Positions 28,160-37,298 of a stretch of DNA of 64,000 nucleotides are shown piece after piece. The DNA lies in the NCBI RefSeq assembly GCF_000452705.1, contig NZ_CP007014.1, forward strand, positions 1,922,001 through 1,986,000, given 5' to 3'. Every line of letters starts with the position of its first letter. Positions within the stretch are counted from its first letter, which is position 1. A program made the translations under genes and the position numbers. Under the pieces are notes generated by a model. The model was not told where the DNA came from, did no database searches, and was given only the letters and a program-made list of their open reading frames with translations. The DNA is from Pseudomonas syringae CC1557 (GTDB lineage: Bacteria > Pseudomonadota > Gammaproteobacteria > Pseudomonadales > Pseudomonadaceae).

Positions 28160-29356
28160 TTAAAGCACCTGCTTGATCGCGTCACACACCACGTCAATGT
28201 TCTTCTGGTTCAGCGCCGCCACGCAGATACGCCCGGTATCCAGTGCGTAGATGCCGAATTCACTGCGCAGGCGCTGGGCCTGGGCGGCGGTCAGGCCGGA
28301 GTAGGAGAACATGCCGCACTGGCGGCCGACAAAGCTGAAATCCTGGCTGGCCGGGTTGTCGGCCAGACGCTCGACCATCGCCTTGCGCATGCCCTGGATG
28401 CGCACGCGCATTTCGCCGAGTTCTTCTTCCCACATGGCACGCAATGCCGGGTCGTTAAGAACGGCAGCAGAAATGATCGCGCCATGGGTGGGCGGGTTGG
28501 AGTAGTTGGTACGGATCACGCGCTTGACCTGCGACAGGACGCGGGTGGTTTCTTCTTTCGATTCAGTGATGATCGACAGCGCACCGACACGCTCGCCGTA
28601 CAGCGAAAGCGATTTGGAGAACGAGCTGGAGGCGAAGAAGGTCAGACCCGACTCGGCGAACAGGCGCACCGCCAGGGCGTCTTCCTGAATGCCTTGGCCA
28701 AAGCCCTGATAAGCCATGTCGAGAAACGGTACGTGCTTTTTGGCCTTGACCACTTCCAGTACTTTTTTCCAGTCGTCCAGGCTCAGGTCGACGCCGGTCG
28801 GGTTGTGGCAGCAGGCGTGCAGCACGACGATCGAGTTGTCCGGCAGGTTCTGCAGGTCTTCGAGCATGCCGGCGCGGTTCACATCATGAGTGGCCGCGTC
28901 GTAGTAGCGATAGTTGTGCACTGGGAAACCGGCAGTTTCGAACAGTGCACGGTGGTTTTCCCAGCTCGGGTCACTGATGGCGACCACGGCGTGGGGCAGC
29001 AGTTGCTTGAGGAAGTCGGCACCGATCTTCAGGGCGCCCGTGCCGCCTACCGATTGAGTGGTCAGCACTCGGCCTGAAGCGATCAACGGCGAATCGGCAC
29101 CCAGCAGCAGTTTCTGCACGGCCTGGTCGTAGGCGGCAATGCCGTCGATCGGCAGGTAGCCGCGCGGCGCATGCTGGGCGACACGGGTTTTTTCAGCTTC
29201 AGCCACGGCACGCAGCAGAGGAATGCGCCCGTCTTCATCACAATAGACGCCCACGCCAAGATTGACCTTGGTGGTGCGGGTGTCGGCGTTGAATGCTTCG
29301 TTGATACCCAGGATCGGATCGCGGGGTGCCATTTCGACAGCGGAGAACAGGCTCAT
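28160..29356 (-). CDS. tyrB: Aromatic-amino-acid / aspartate aminotransferase
   Basis: A class I PLP-dependent transaminase of 398 residues, the usual AspC/TyrB length. The start MSLFSAVEMAPRDPILG is the family N-terminus. The PLP lysine lies in SSSFSKSLSLYGERVG, and the conserved HACCHNPTGVD and AYQGFGQG motifs are present. It interconverts aspartate or aromatic amino acids with their 2-oxo acids. AspC and TyrB cannot be told apart by eye; the symbol is a best guess. It is divergent from uvrB. Confidence 0.88.
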   Translation of the reverse strand: MSLFSAVEMAPRDPILGINEAFNADTRTTKVNLGVGVYCDEDGRIPLLRAVAEAEKTRVAQHAPRGYLPIDGIAAYDQAVQKLLLGADSPLIASGRVLTTQSVGGTGALKIGADFLKQLLPHAVVAISDPSWENHRALFETAGFPVHNYRYYDAATHDVNRAGMLEDLQNLPDNSIVVLHACCHNPTGVDLSLDDWKKVLEVVKAKKHVPFLDMAYQGFGQGIQEDALAVRLFAESGLTFFASSSFSKSLSLYGERVGALSIITESKEETTRVLSQVKRVIRTNYSNPPTHGAIISAAVLNDPALRAMWEEELGEMRVRIQGMRKAMVERLADNPASQDFSFVGRQCGMFSYSGLTAAQAQRLRSEFGIYALDTGRICVAALNQKNIDVVCDAIKQVL

Positions 29357-29745
29357 TGTGCGGCGGCTCTTGATGAAGAGTGGGAAGGGGCTACACGCTG
29401 CGGCTTGATGCGCCAAAGCGGTGCGTAAACAGGGGCTAGTATAGAGAGCATCCCCGCGCCGGGCGACAGGGCGGGGCGGGTTTTTTCACGGTTTTTGCGC
29501 ATATTTGCAGAACGTTCGTCCCGTTAAAACCTCAATGCTTTAAGTGCATGCCTTGAAAGGCTGATATATGACTCCATCTATTAGCCATCACTTCAAAACA
29601 TCGCACGTCTGCTCCCTGGCGGGAGTAGCCGTTGGCGGTGCTTTCGTCACTGCGCTATTGATGCAGGGGGCGAACCCTTTAAGCGTGCAGGTTGCGAGCG
29701 GCTTTACGCGCACGACGTACACGCGAATCAATCAAGAGGTCAGTT

Positions 29746-31761
<2,016 letters not shown>

Positions 31762-31797
31762 TTTGTTAGCCGACTCTCGCGTCAATCCGGGGTGACC

Positions 31798-32242
31798 ATC
31801 GTGCCAATGCTCTGCGTTGGCATGCCGTTCATGACGCTCTGCGTCACATCTGTGGCGCAGCACAACGTCCATGCCTTACACGCAGCCGCTGCCAACGCAG
31901 TGCTTTTCAACCGCAATGGCACTGACGACGCAGAGTGCGACGTAAGTGACGGCTGAGTCCTGGCGCTGATTCGGGGGTAACTCGGCAAGGATGCCGAGTT
32001 AGCCGCACCGGGCCATGGATGGCCCGTTGCGGCGACCCCCGGATCAGTGTCAGGGCGAAGGAACCCGACGAAGTCGGGCCGGAAACGGAGCGAGGGGGTT
32101 TGCCTACTTTGGCCCCATCAAAGTAGGTCGCCGAGGGGCGAAAAGGTGACCTGCGCCGGACCCCAATCCACCTGACAGCGTAGAACCGCCGTGTGACGCG
32201 GAGCGTCACGAACTGCATGCCAACGCGGAGCATTGGCACGAT
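31798..32242. mobile_element. MITE-like structured repeat, copy 1 (445 bp with 51-bp terminal inverted repeats)
   Basis: The ends 31798-31848 and 32192-32242 are inverted repeats matching at 47 of 51 positions; each folds into two hairpins. The core (31856-32148) recurs at 34648-34939. In the core an outer 17-bp stem (31958-31974 with 32039-32055) encloses two hairpins, TAACTCGGC/GCCGAGTTA (31978-32001) and a 14-bp stem with one mismatch (32002-32033). Hairpins CCCGAC/GTCGGG (32064-32078) and CCTACTTTG/CAAAGTAGG (32103-32127) follow. No reading frame of any known family and no target duplication is seen. The rest of the 620-bp uvrB-gltX gap holds nothing else I can name. Confidence 0.7.
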
Positions 32243-32381
32243 AATCAGCTGAATGTGTTTACAACTCCGGGCGCGAAGCGTGAGGAACGAGAGGCGTCCG
32301 GGCAATTGCCTTTGTTGCTGGAGCCTCATGCCCCCGGCCTGTTAACATTCCGCGCTTGATCGACCTATTTCGGGATTTTCC

Positions 32382-33863
32382 ATGACCACCGTTCGTACCC
32401 GCATCGCGCCATCGCCCACGGGCGACCCCCACGTCGGCACGGCCTACATCGCGCTGTTCAACTACTGCTTTGCCAAACAGCATGGCGGCGAGTTCATTCT
32501 GCGCATTGAAGACACCGATCAGTTGCGCTCGACCCGCGAGTCCGAACAGCAGATCTTCGATGCACTGCGCTGGCTGGGCATCGAATGGAGTGAAGGTCCG
32601 GACGTCGGCGGTCCACACGGCCCCTATCGCCAGAGCGAACGGGGCGAGATCTACAAGAAGTACGCGCAGCAACTGGTCGATCTGGGCCATGCTTTCCCGT
32701 GCTTCTGCACCGCTGAAGAGCTCGACGAGATGCGCGCCGAGCAGCAGGCCAAGGGCGAAACCCCGCGTTACGACGGCCGTGCCTTGCTGCTCTCCAAGGA
32801 AGAAGTCCAGCGCCGCCTGGACGCCGGCGAGCCGCACGTGATCCGTATGAAAGTGCCGACCGAAGGCGTCTGCGTAGTACCTGACATGTTGCGCGGTGAA
32901 GTTGAAATCCCTTGGGACCGCATGGACATGCAGGTCCTGATGAAGACTGACGGCCTGCCTACCTACTTCCTGGCCAACGTGGTTGACGACCATCTGATGG
33001 GCATCACCCACGTACTGCGTGGTGAAGAATGGCTGCCATCGGCGCCGAAACTGATCCTGCTCTACGAATACTTCGGTTGGGACAAGCCGCAGCTGTGCTA
33101 CATGCCGCTGCTGCGTAACCCGGACAAAAGCAAGTTGTCCAAGCGCAAGAACCCGACTTCGGTGACCTTCTACGAGCGTATGGGCTTTATGCCTGAAGCG
33201 ATGCTCAACTATCTAGGCCGCATGGGCTGGTCGATGCCGGACGAACGCGAGAAGTTCTCGCTGCAGGAAATGGTCGACAACTTCGACCTGTCCCGTGTCT
33301 CGCTGGGCGGACCGATCTTCGATATCGAGAAGCTGTCCTGGCTCAATGGCCAGTGGCTGCGCGAACTGCCGGTCGAAGAGTTCGCCTCGCGCCTGAAAAC
33401 CTGGGCGCTGAACCCCGACTACATGATGAAGATCGCGCCGCATGTGCAGGGCAGGGTGGAAACCTTCAGCCAGGTCGCACCGCTGGCAGGCTTCTTCTTC
33501 GCGGGCGGCGTCACGCCGGATGCCAAGCTGTTCGAGCACAAGAAACTGTCTCCGGAGCAGGTGCGCCAGGTCATGCAGTTGATCCTGTGGAAGCTGGAGT
33601 CACTGCGCCAGTGGGAGAAGGAGCGGATCATGGGTTGCATCCAGGCGGTCGTCGAGCACCTGGAGCTCAAGCTGCGTGATGCCATGCCATTGATGTTCGC
33701 GGCGATTACCGGTCAGGCCAACTCGGTCTCGGTGACTGACGCAATGGAGATCCTCGGGCCGGACCTCACGCGTTTCCGGCTGCGTCAGGCGCTGGATTTG
33801 CTGGGCGGCGTTTCGAAGAAAGAAAACAAGGAATGGGAAAAGCTTCTGGGGGCCATCGCCTGA
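32382..33863 (+). CDS. gltX: Glutamyl-tRNA synthetase
   Basis: A class I aminoacyl-tRNA synthetase of 493 residues. The HIGH-type motif reads [13 protein letters not shown] at residue 10, and the KMSKS-type motif reads KLSKRK. The C-terminal anticodon-binding region is complete. It charges tRNA-Glu, and two tRNA-Glu genes lie just downstream. A GC-rich stem (CGCCTCCCGG/CCGGGGGGCG near 33881-33908) follows the stop but lacks a T-run. Confidence 0.98.
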   Translation: MTTVRTRIAPSPTGDPHVGTAYIALFNYCFAKQHGGEFILRIEDTDQLRSTRESEQQIFDALRWLGIEWSEGPDVGGPHGPYRQSERGEIYKKYAQQLVDLGHAFPCFCTAEELDEMRAEQQAKGETPRYDGRALLLSKEEVQRRLDAGEPHVIRMKVPTEGVCVVPDMLRGEVEIPWDRMDMQVLMKTDGLPTYFLANVVDDHLMGITHVLRGEEWLPSAPKLILLYEYFGWDKPQLCYMPLLRNPDKSKLSKRKNPTSVTFYERMGFMPEAMLNYLGRMGWSMPDEREKFSLQEMVDNFDLSRVSLGGPIFDIEKLSWLNGQWLRELPVEEFASRLKTWALNPDYMMKIAPHVQGRVETFSQVAPLAGFFFAGGVTPDAKLFEHKKLSPEQVRQVMQLILWKLESLRQWEKERIMGCIQAVVEHLELKLRDAMPLMFAAITGQANSVSVTDAMEILGPDLTRFRLRQALDLLGGVSKKENKEWEKLLGAIA

Positions 33864-33964
33864 GGCAATGCCTGAACCTGCCAGTCGCCTCCCGGTTTTC
33901 CGGGGGGCGAAGGGTAAGTGGTTGTATTACCGACAAAAAACTTTGGAAGTTGTAAAAAATAAAT

Positions 33965-33993
33965 TTGACAGTCCTGCGACTCACGCTTAATAT
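33965..33993 (+). promoter_or_regulatory. Sigma-70 promoter of the tRNA operon
   Basis: A perfect -35 TTGACA (33965-33970), a 17-bp spacer and -10 TAATAT (33988-33993) lie 20 bp before the first tRNA. The GC-rich stretch just after (GCGCCCCGTCC) resembles a stringent discriminator. Confidence 0.8.
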
Positions 33994-34012
33994 GCGCCCC
34001 GTCCACTGATGT

Positions 34013-34088
34013 GGGGCTTTAGCTCAGCTGGGAGAGCGCCTGCATGGCATGCAGGAGGTCAGCGGTTCGATCCCGCTAAGCTCCACCA
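34013..34088 (+). tRNA. tRNA-Ala (anticodon GGC)
   Basis: A 76-nt cloverleaf with encoded CCA. The acceptor stem GGGGCTT pairs with AAGCTCC; the anticodon arm is CCTGC-ATGGCAT-GCAGG with GGC at 34046-34048; the T loop is GGTTCGATCCC. Confidence 0.97.
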
Positions 34089-34176
34089 AATTTAGCGTTT
34101 CAAAGTGCAGCTACACTGCTTTGAGATGATGTGAAATGACCGGATCCAGCGACCGGTTATTCTTGCAGAAGGTTTT

Positions 34177-34252
34177 GTCCCCTTCGTCTAGTGGCCTAGG
34201 ACACCGCCCTTTCACGGCGGTAACAGGGGTTCGAGTCCCCTAGGGGACGCCA
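34177..34252 (+). tRNA. tRNA-Glu (anticodon TTC)
   Basis: A 76-nt cloverleaf with encoded CCA. The acceptor GTCCCCT pairs with AGGGGAC; the anticodon arm is CCGCC-CTTTCAC-GGCGG with anticodon TTC. Confidence 0.97.
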
Positions 34253-34304
34253 GTTTCACCGAGTGATACTTAAACGTTGATCTCCGCCGCGAGGCGATAA
34301 ATCC

Positions 34305-34380
34305 GGGGCTTTAGCTCAGCTGGGAGAGCGCCTGCATGGCATGCAGGAGGTCAGCGGTTCGATCCCGCTAAGCTCCACCA
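34305..34380 (+). tRNA. tRNA-Ala (anticodon GGC), second copy
   Basis: Identical in sequence to the first tRNA-Ala of this operon; it is the third gene of the Ala-Glu-Ala-Glu series. Confidence 0.97.
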
Positions 34381-34425
34381 ATTTTGCCAGGGTTCACCGC
34401 TCGGTGATCCTGACTGAAGGTTTGC

Positions 34426-34501
34426 GTCCCCTTCGTCTAGTGGCCTAGGACACCGCCCTTTCACGGCGGTAACAGGGGTTCGAGTCCCCTAGGGGACGCC
34501 A
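34426..34501 (+). tRNA. tRNA-Glu (anticodon TTC), second copy
   Basis: Identical in sequence to the first tRNA-Glu. It is the last gene of the operon and ends 22 bp before the terminator stem. Confidence 0.97.
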
Positions 34502-34523
34502 CGATTTCCCGCTCTGCGGGACC

Positions 34524-34562
34524 AAGGGTCATTCGATTATTGAATGGCCCTTTTGTTTTTTC
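34524..34562 (+). terminator. Rho-independent terminator of the tRNA operon
   Basis: AAGGGTCATTC (34524-34534) pairs with GAATGGCCCTT (34542-34552), 11 bp with one G-T pair, followed by TTGTTTTTT. Confidence 0.85.
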
Positions 34563-34621
34563 AGGGTTTGAAAAATCCTTCTTTCCGATTTTGCTTCGTC
34601 ATACATAAATCTGGTTGAGCC

Positions 34622-35054
34622 TCGTGCCAAGGCGTTAGCGCATTGGCCGCAGCACAACGTCCATGCCTTACGCGCAGCTGCTGCCAGCGAAATGCTTTTC
34701 AACCGCGATGGCACAGACGACGCAGAGTGCGACGTAAGTGTCGGCTGAGTCCTGGCGCTGATCCGGGGGTAGCCCGGCAGGACGCCGGGCTAGCCGCACC
34801 GGGCCATGGATGGCCCGTTGCGGCGACCGCCGGATCAGTGTCAGGACGAAGGAACCCGACGAAGCCGGGCCGGAAACGGAGCCAGGGGGTTTGGTTACTT
34901 TGGCCCCATCAAAGTAACTCGCCGAGGGGCGAAAAGGTGCCTTGAGTCGCAAACATATCTAACTGACATCGCAGAACCGCTTTACGACGCAGAGCGCTAC
35001 ACAGAGGACGCAGAGCGTCCGGAGCTGCATGCCGACGCGGAGCATCGGCACGAT
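34622..35054. mobile_element. MITE-like structured repeat, copy 2 (433 bp, left end degraded)
   Basis: The core 34648-34939 matches copy 1 at 31856-32148 in the same orientation. Stems are kept by paired changes: TAGCCCGGC/GCCGGGCTA (34770-34792) and GTTACTTTG/CAAAGTAAC (34894-34918), with the outer stem 34750-34766/34830-34846. The right end keeps two hairpins (GGACGC-AGA-GCGTCC at 35006 and TGCCGACGC-GGA-GCATCGGCA at 35030-35050). The left end keeps only TCGTGCCAA and scrambled remnants. This element fills most of the 700-bp gap between the tRNA operon and the thioesterase gene; no coding gene is supported there. Confidence 0.65.
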
Positions 35055-35201
35055 AGTCAGTTAGATTTGTGTATGACGATGAGCGCCGGAGCATGAGAAA
35101 CGATAGGCGTCCTGAAGGGCGGTTCTCATGCCAGCGCGTGGGAACCAGCGCCATGACCCGCTACACTCCCGCCAATCACATTCACCCAAGCAGGAGCACG
35201 T

Positions 35202-35663
35202 ATGGTCTGGGACCGGGCAACGCCGTTTGTCATCGATCTGAATGTCGCCGCCGAAGACATCGACGGGTTGGGGCATGCCAATAACGCTGTCTATGTGTCC
35301 TGGCTGGAGCGCTGTGCCTGGCGTCATTCGCAGTTTCTCGGGCTGGACCTGACCGAGTATCGGCGTCTGGATCGGGCCATGGCGGTGCTCAGGCACGAGA
35401 TCGACTACCTGGCCAGTGCCTACGAGAACGACGAACTGCAATTGGCGACCTGGATCACTGACTGGGACCGTCGCCTGAAAATGACCCGCTGCTTTCAGCT
35501 CAAGCGGCCTGCCGACAACCTGACGCTGCTGCGCGCGCAAACCACCTTTGTCTGCATCGAACTGTCCACCGGTCGGCCCAAACGCATGCCTGCCGAGTTC
35601 ATCGAGGGCTACGGCGCAGCCATCTCTGACAGCGCCGTTCCCAATCCGTACGTCGGGCAGTAA
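35202..35663 (+). CDS. Hotdog-fold acyl-CoA thioesterase (4HBT family)
   Basis: A 153-residue hotdog protein of the YbgC/FcbC type. The motif DGLGHANNAVYVSWLE near residue 20 carries the family acidic catalytic region, followed by the long central helix. It should hydrolyse short or medium acyl-CoA thioesters; the substrate cannot be read. ATG 35202 has an AGGAG site. It lies 29 bp before dusC and may be cotranscribed. Confidence 0.85.
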   Translation: MVWDRATPFVIDLNVAAEDIDGLGHANNAVYVSWLERCAWRHSQFLGLDLTEYRRLDRAMAVLRHEIDYLASAYENDELQLATWITDWDRRLKMTRCFQLKRPADNLTLLRAQTTFVCIELSTGRPKRMPAEFIEGYGAAISDSAVPNPYVGQ

Positions 35664-35692
35664 ACTGCCGGACTTTTTTTCGAGTGTGACCC

Positions 35693-36643
35693 ATGCAAAT
35701 TGCTCTGGCGCCCATGGAGGGGTTGGTTGACGACATCCTGCGCGATGCACTGACGAAAGTGGGTGGCATCGACTGGTGCGTGACCGAATTCATCCGGGTA
35801 TCAGAGCGTTTGATGCCGGCGCACTACTTTTACAAGTACGCGTCGGAGTTTCACAAAGGCGCAAAGACTGACGCCGGCACGCCTTTACGGCTCCAGCTGT
35901 TGGGTTCCGATCCGGTGTGTCTGGCCGAGAACGCCGCGTTCGCCTGTGAGCTGGGCGCACCGGTGCTGGACCTGAACTTTGGCTGCCCGGCCAAGACCGT
36001 CAATCGCTCCCGTGGCGGCGCCATTCTGCTCAAGGAGCCGGAACTGCTGCACACCATCCTTAGCCAGGTGCGCCGCGCGGTGCCCAAGCATATTCCTGTC
36101 ACCGCCAAGATGCGCCTGGGTTACGAAAACACTGACGGCGCGCTGGATTGCGCCCGAGCGCTGGCTGACGGCGGGGCAGAGCAAATCGTCGTTCACGCAC
36201 GCACCAAGGTCGATGGCTACAAGCCGCCAGCGCACTGGGAGTGGATTGCGCGCATTCAGGACGTGGTCAAGGTCCCGGTGGTCGCCAATGGTGAAATCTG
36301 GACTGTTGATGACTGGCGTCGTTGTCGGGAAATCTGTGGTGCGCGGGACATCATGATTGGTCGCGGGCTGGTGGCGCGTCCCGACCTTGCACGGCAGATT
36401 GCGGCGGCGCAGAAGGGCGAAGAAGTGGTGCCGATGACCTGGGCCGAGTTGCAGCCGATGCTGCGCCGCTTCTGGCAGGACTGCCTGGTCAAGATGACGC
36501 TCATCCAGGCGCCTGGCCGACTCAAGCAGTGGCTGGTGCTGCTGACCAAGAGCTACCCGGAGGCAACCCTGATGTTCAATACGCTGCGCCGCGAAACCGA
36601 CTGCGCCCGAATCAGCGTCTTGCTCGATTGCCCAGCCGGTTGA
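35693..36643 (+). CDS. dusC: tRNA-dihydrouridine synthase, DusC type
   Basis: A FMN-dependent TIM-barrel enzyme of 316 residues. It shows APMEGLVD at the N-terminus, [19 protein letters not shown] with the catalytic Cys, KMRLGYEN, and VVANGEIW and [12 protein letters not shown] in the phosphate-binding half. It reduces a specific uridine in tRNA; MEG in place of MAG and the short length point to DusC rather than DusA or DusB. Confidence 0.92.
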   Translation: MQIALAPMEGLVDDILRDALTKVGGIDWCVTEFIRVSERLMPAHYFYKYASEFHKGAKTDAGTPLRLQLLGSDPVCLAENAAFACELGAPVLDLNFGCPAKTVNRSRGGAILLKEPELLHTILSQVRRAVPKHIPVTAKMRLGYENTDGALDCARALADGGAEQIVVHARTKVDGYKPPAHWEWIARIQDVVKVPVVANGEIWTVDDWRRCREICGARDIMIGRGLVARPDLARQIAAAQKGEEVVPMTWAELQPMLRRFWQDCLVKMTLIQAPGRLKQWLVLLTKSYPEATLMFNTLRRETDCARISVLLDCPAG

Positions 36644-36695
36644 TTATCCAGATGCTGGCCCCGACGAACGGTCAAAAAAAATCTGAAAAAAGTCT

Positions 36696-36724
36696 CTTGA
36701 AAAGCAAACGGCCGTCCCTATTTT
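36696..36724 (+). promoter_or_regulatory. Sigma-32 heat-shock promoter of the small heat shock gene
   Basis: CTTGAAA (36696-36702), 13 bp, CCCTATTTT (36716-36724) matches the RpoH consensus well. The leader to the ATG is about 60 nt. Confidence 0.7.
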
Positions 36725-36762
36725 GGTGATCAAGCGATGCCGAAAACGGGTCGCGTAAACCA

Positions 36763-36780
36763 CTCGCTGATAAACAGGAG
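36763..36780 (+). promoter_or_regulatory. ROSE-like RNA thermometer hairpin
   Basis: CTCGCT (36763-36768) can pair with the ribosome binding site AGGAG (36776-36780) leaving one bulged G, around a 7-nt loop. TCGCT fits the UYGCU anti-Shine-Dalgarno motif of ROSE elements. The hairpin ends 7 nt before the ATG. Confidence 0.65.
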
Positions 36781-36787
36781 AATTGTT

Positions 36788-37231
36788 ATGGCTACTGCAT
36801 TTTCTCTGGCTCCACTGTTTCGCAACTCAGTGGGATTCGACCGCTTCAACGACCTTTTCGAGTCGGCGGCCCGAAATGAGACAACCAGCGGCTACCCTCC
36901 CTATAACGTGGAGCGGCACACCGATGACCATTATCGAATCGTGATCGCTGCAGCAGGCATGCAAGAGCAGGATCTCGAGTTGCAGGTTGAAAAAGGTGTG
37001 TTGACCGTGATCGGCAGCAAGCGCGAGCAAGAAGCCGAAAACGTGACTTACCTGCATCAGGGTATTGCCCGGCGTGAGTTCAAGCTGTCGTTCAGGCTGG
37101 CGGACAATATCGAAGTCAAGGGGGCCGATCTGTCGCATGGCCTGCTGAATATTGACCTGGTGCGGAACGTGCCGGAAGAAGCGAAGCCAAAACGCATTCC
37201 GCTCAATAGCCAGAAAGCGCTGGAAAACTGA
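36788..37231 (+). CDS. ibpA: Small heat shock protein (Hsp20/IbpA family)
   Basis: A 147-residue holdase chaperone with an alpha-crystallin domain (YPPYNVERHTDDHYRIVIAAAGMQEQDLE), the GVLTVIGSK segment and IARREFKLSFRLADNIEVKGADLSHGLL in order. It binds unfolding proteins during heat stress. ATG 36788 has AGGAG; a longer in-frame start at 36737 has none. The sigma-32 promoter and ROSE-like leader fit heat control at two levels. Confidence 0.95.
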   Translation: MATAFSLAPLFRNSVGFDRFNDLFESAARNETTSGYPPYNVERHTDDHYRIVIAAAGMQEQDLELQVEKGVLTVIGSKREQEAENVTYLHQGIARREFKLSFRLADNIEVKGADLSHGLLNIDLVRNVPEEAKPKRIPLNSQKALEN

Positions 37232-37267
37232 TCCGTCAGGTGACGTTGAGTCAGCGGCACGTAACAG

Positions 37268-37298
37268 GGAAGGCGCCTCAGGGCGCCTTCCTTTTTTT
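37268..37298. terminator. Terminator between ibpA and the GGDEF-EAL gene
   Basis: GAAGGCGCC (37269-37277) pairs perfectly with GGCGCCTTC (37282-37290), followed by CTTTTTTT. It serves ibpA on the plus strand. Confidence 0.85.

Noticed and set aside
31780..32260. Target-site duplication at the ends of the MITE-like element
   Set aside because: Flanking bases on the two sides (GGTGACC and AATCAGC) do not match.
33881..33908. Terminator after gltX
   Set aside because: The GC-rich stem is good but no T-run follows, so it is mentioned only with gltX.
34668..34952. A reading frame of about 94 codons on the minus strand in the structured repeat, with a counterpart in copy 1
   Set aside because: The copies differ by paired changes that keep hairpins, which fits RNA or DNA structure; frames of this kind in such repeats are likely false gene calls.
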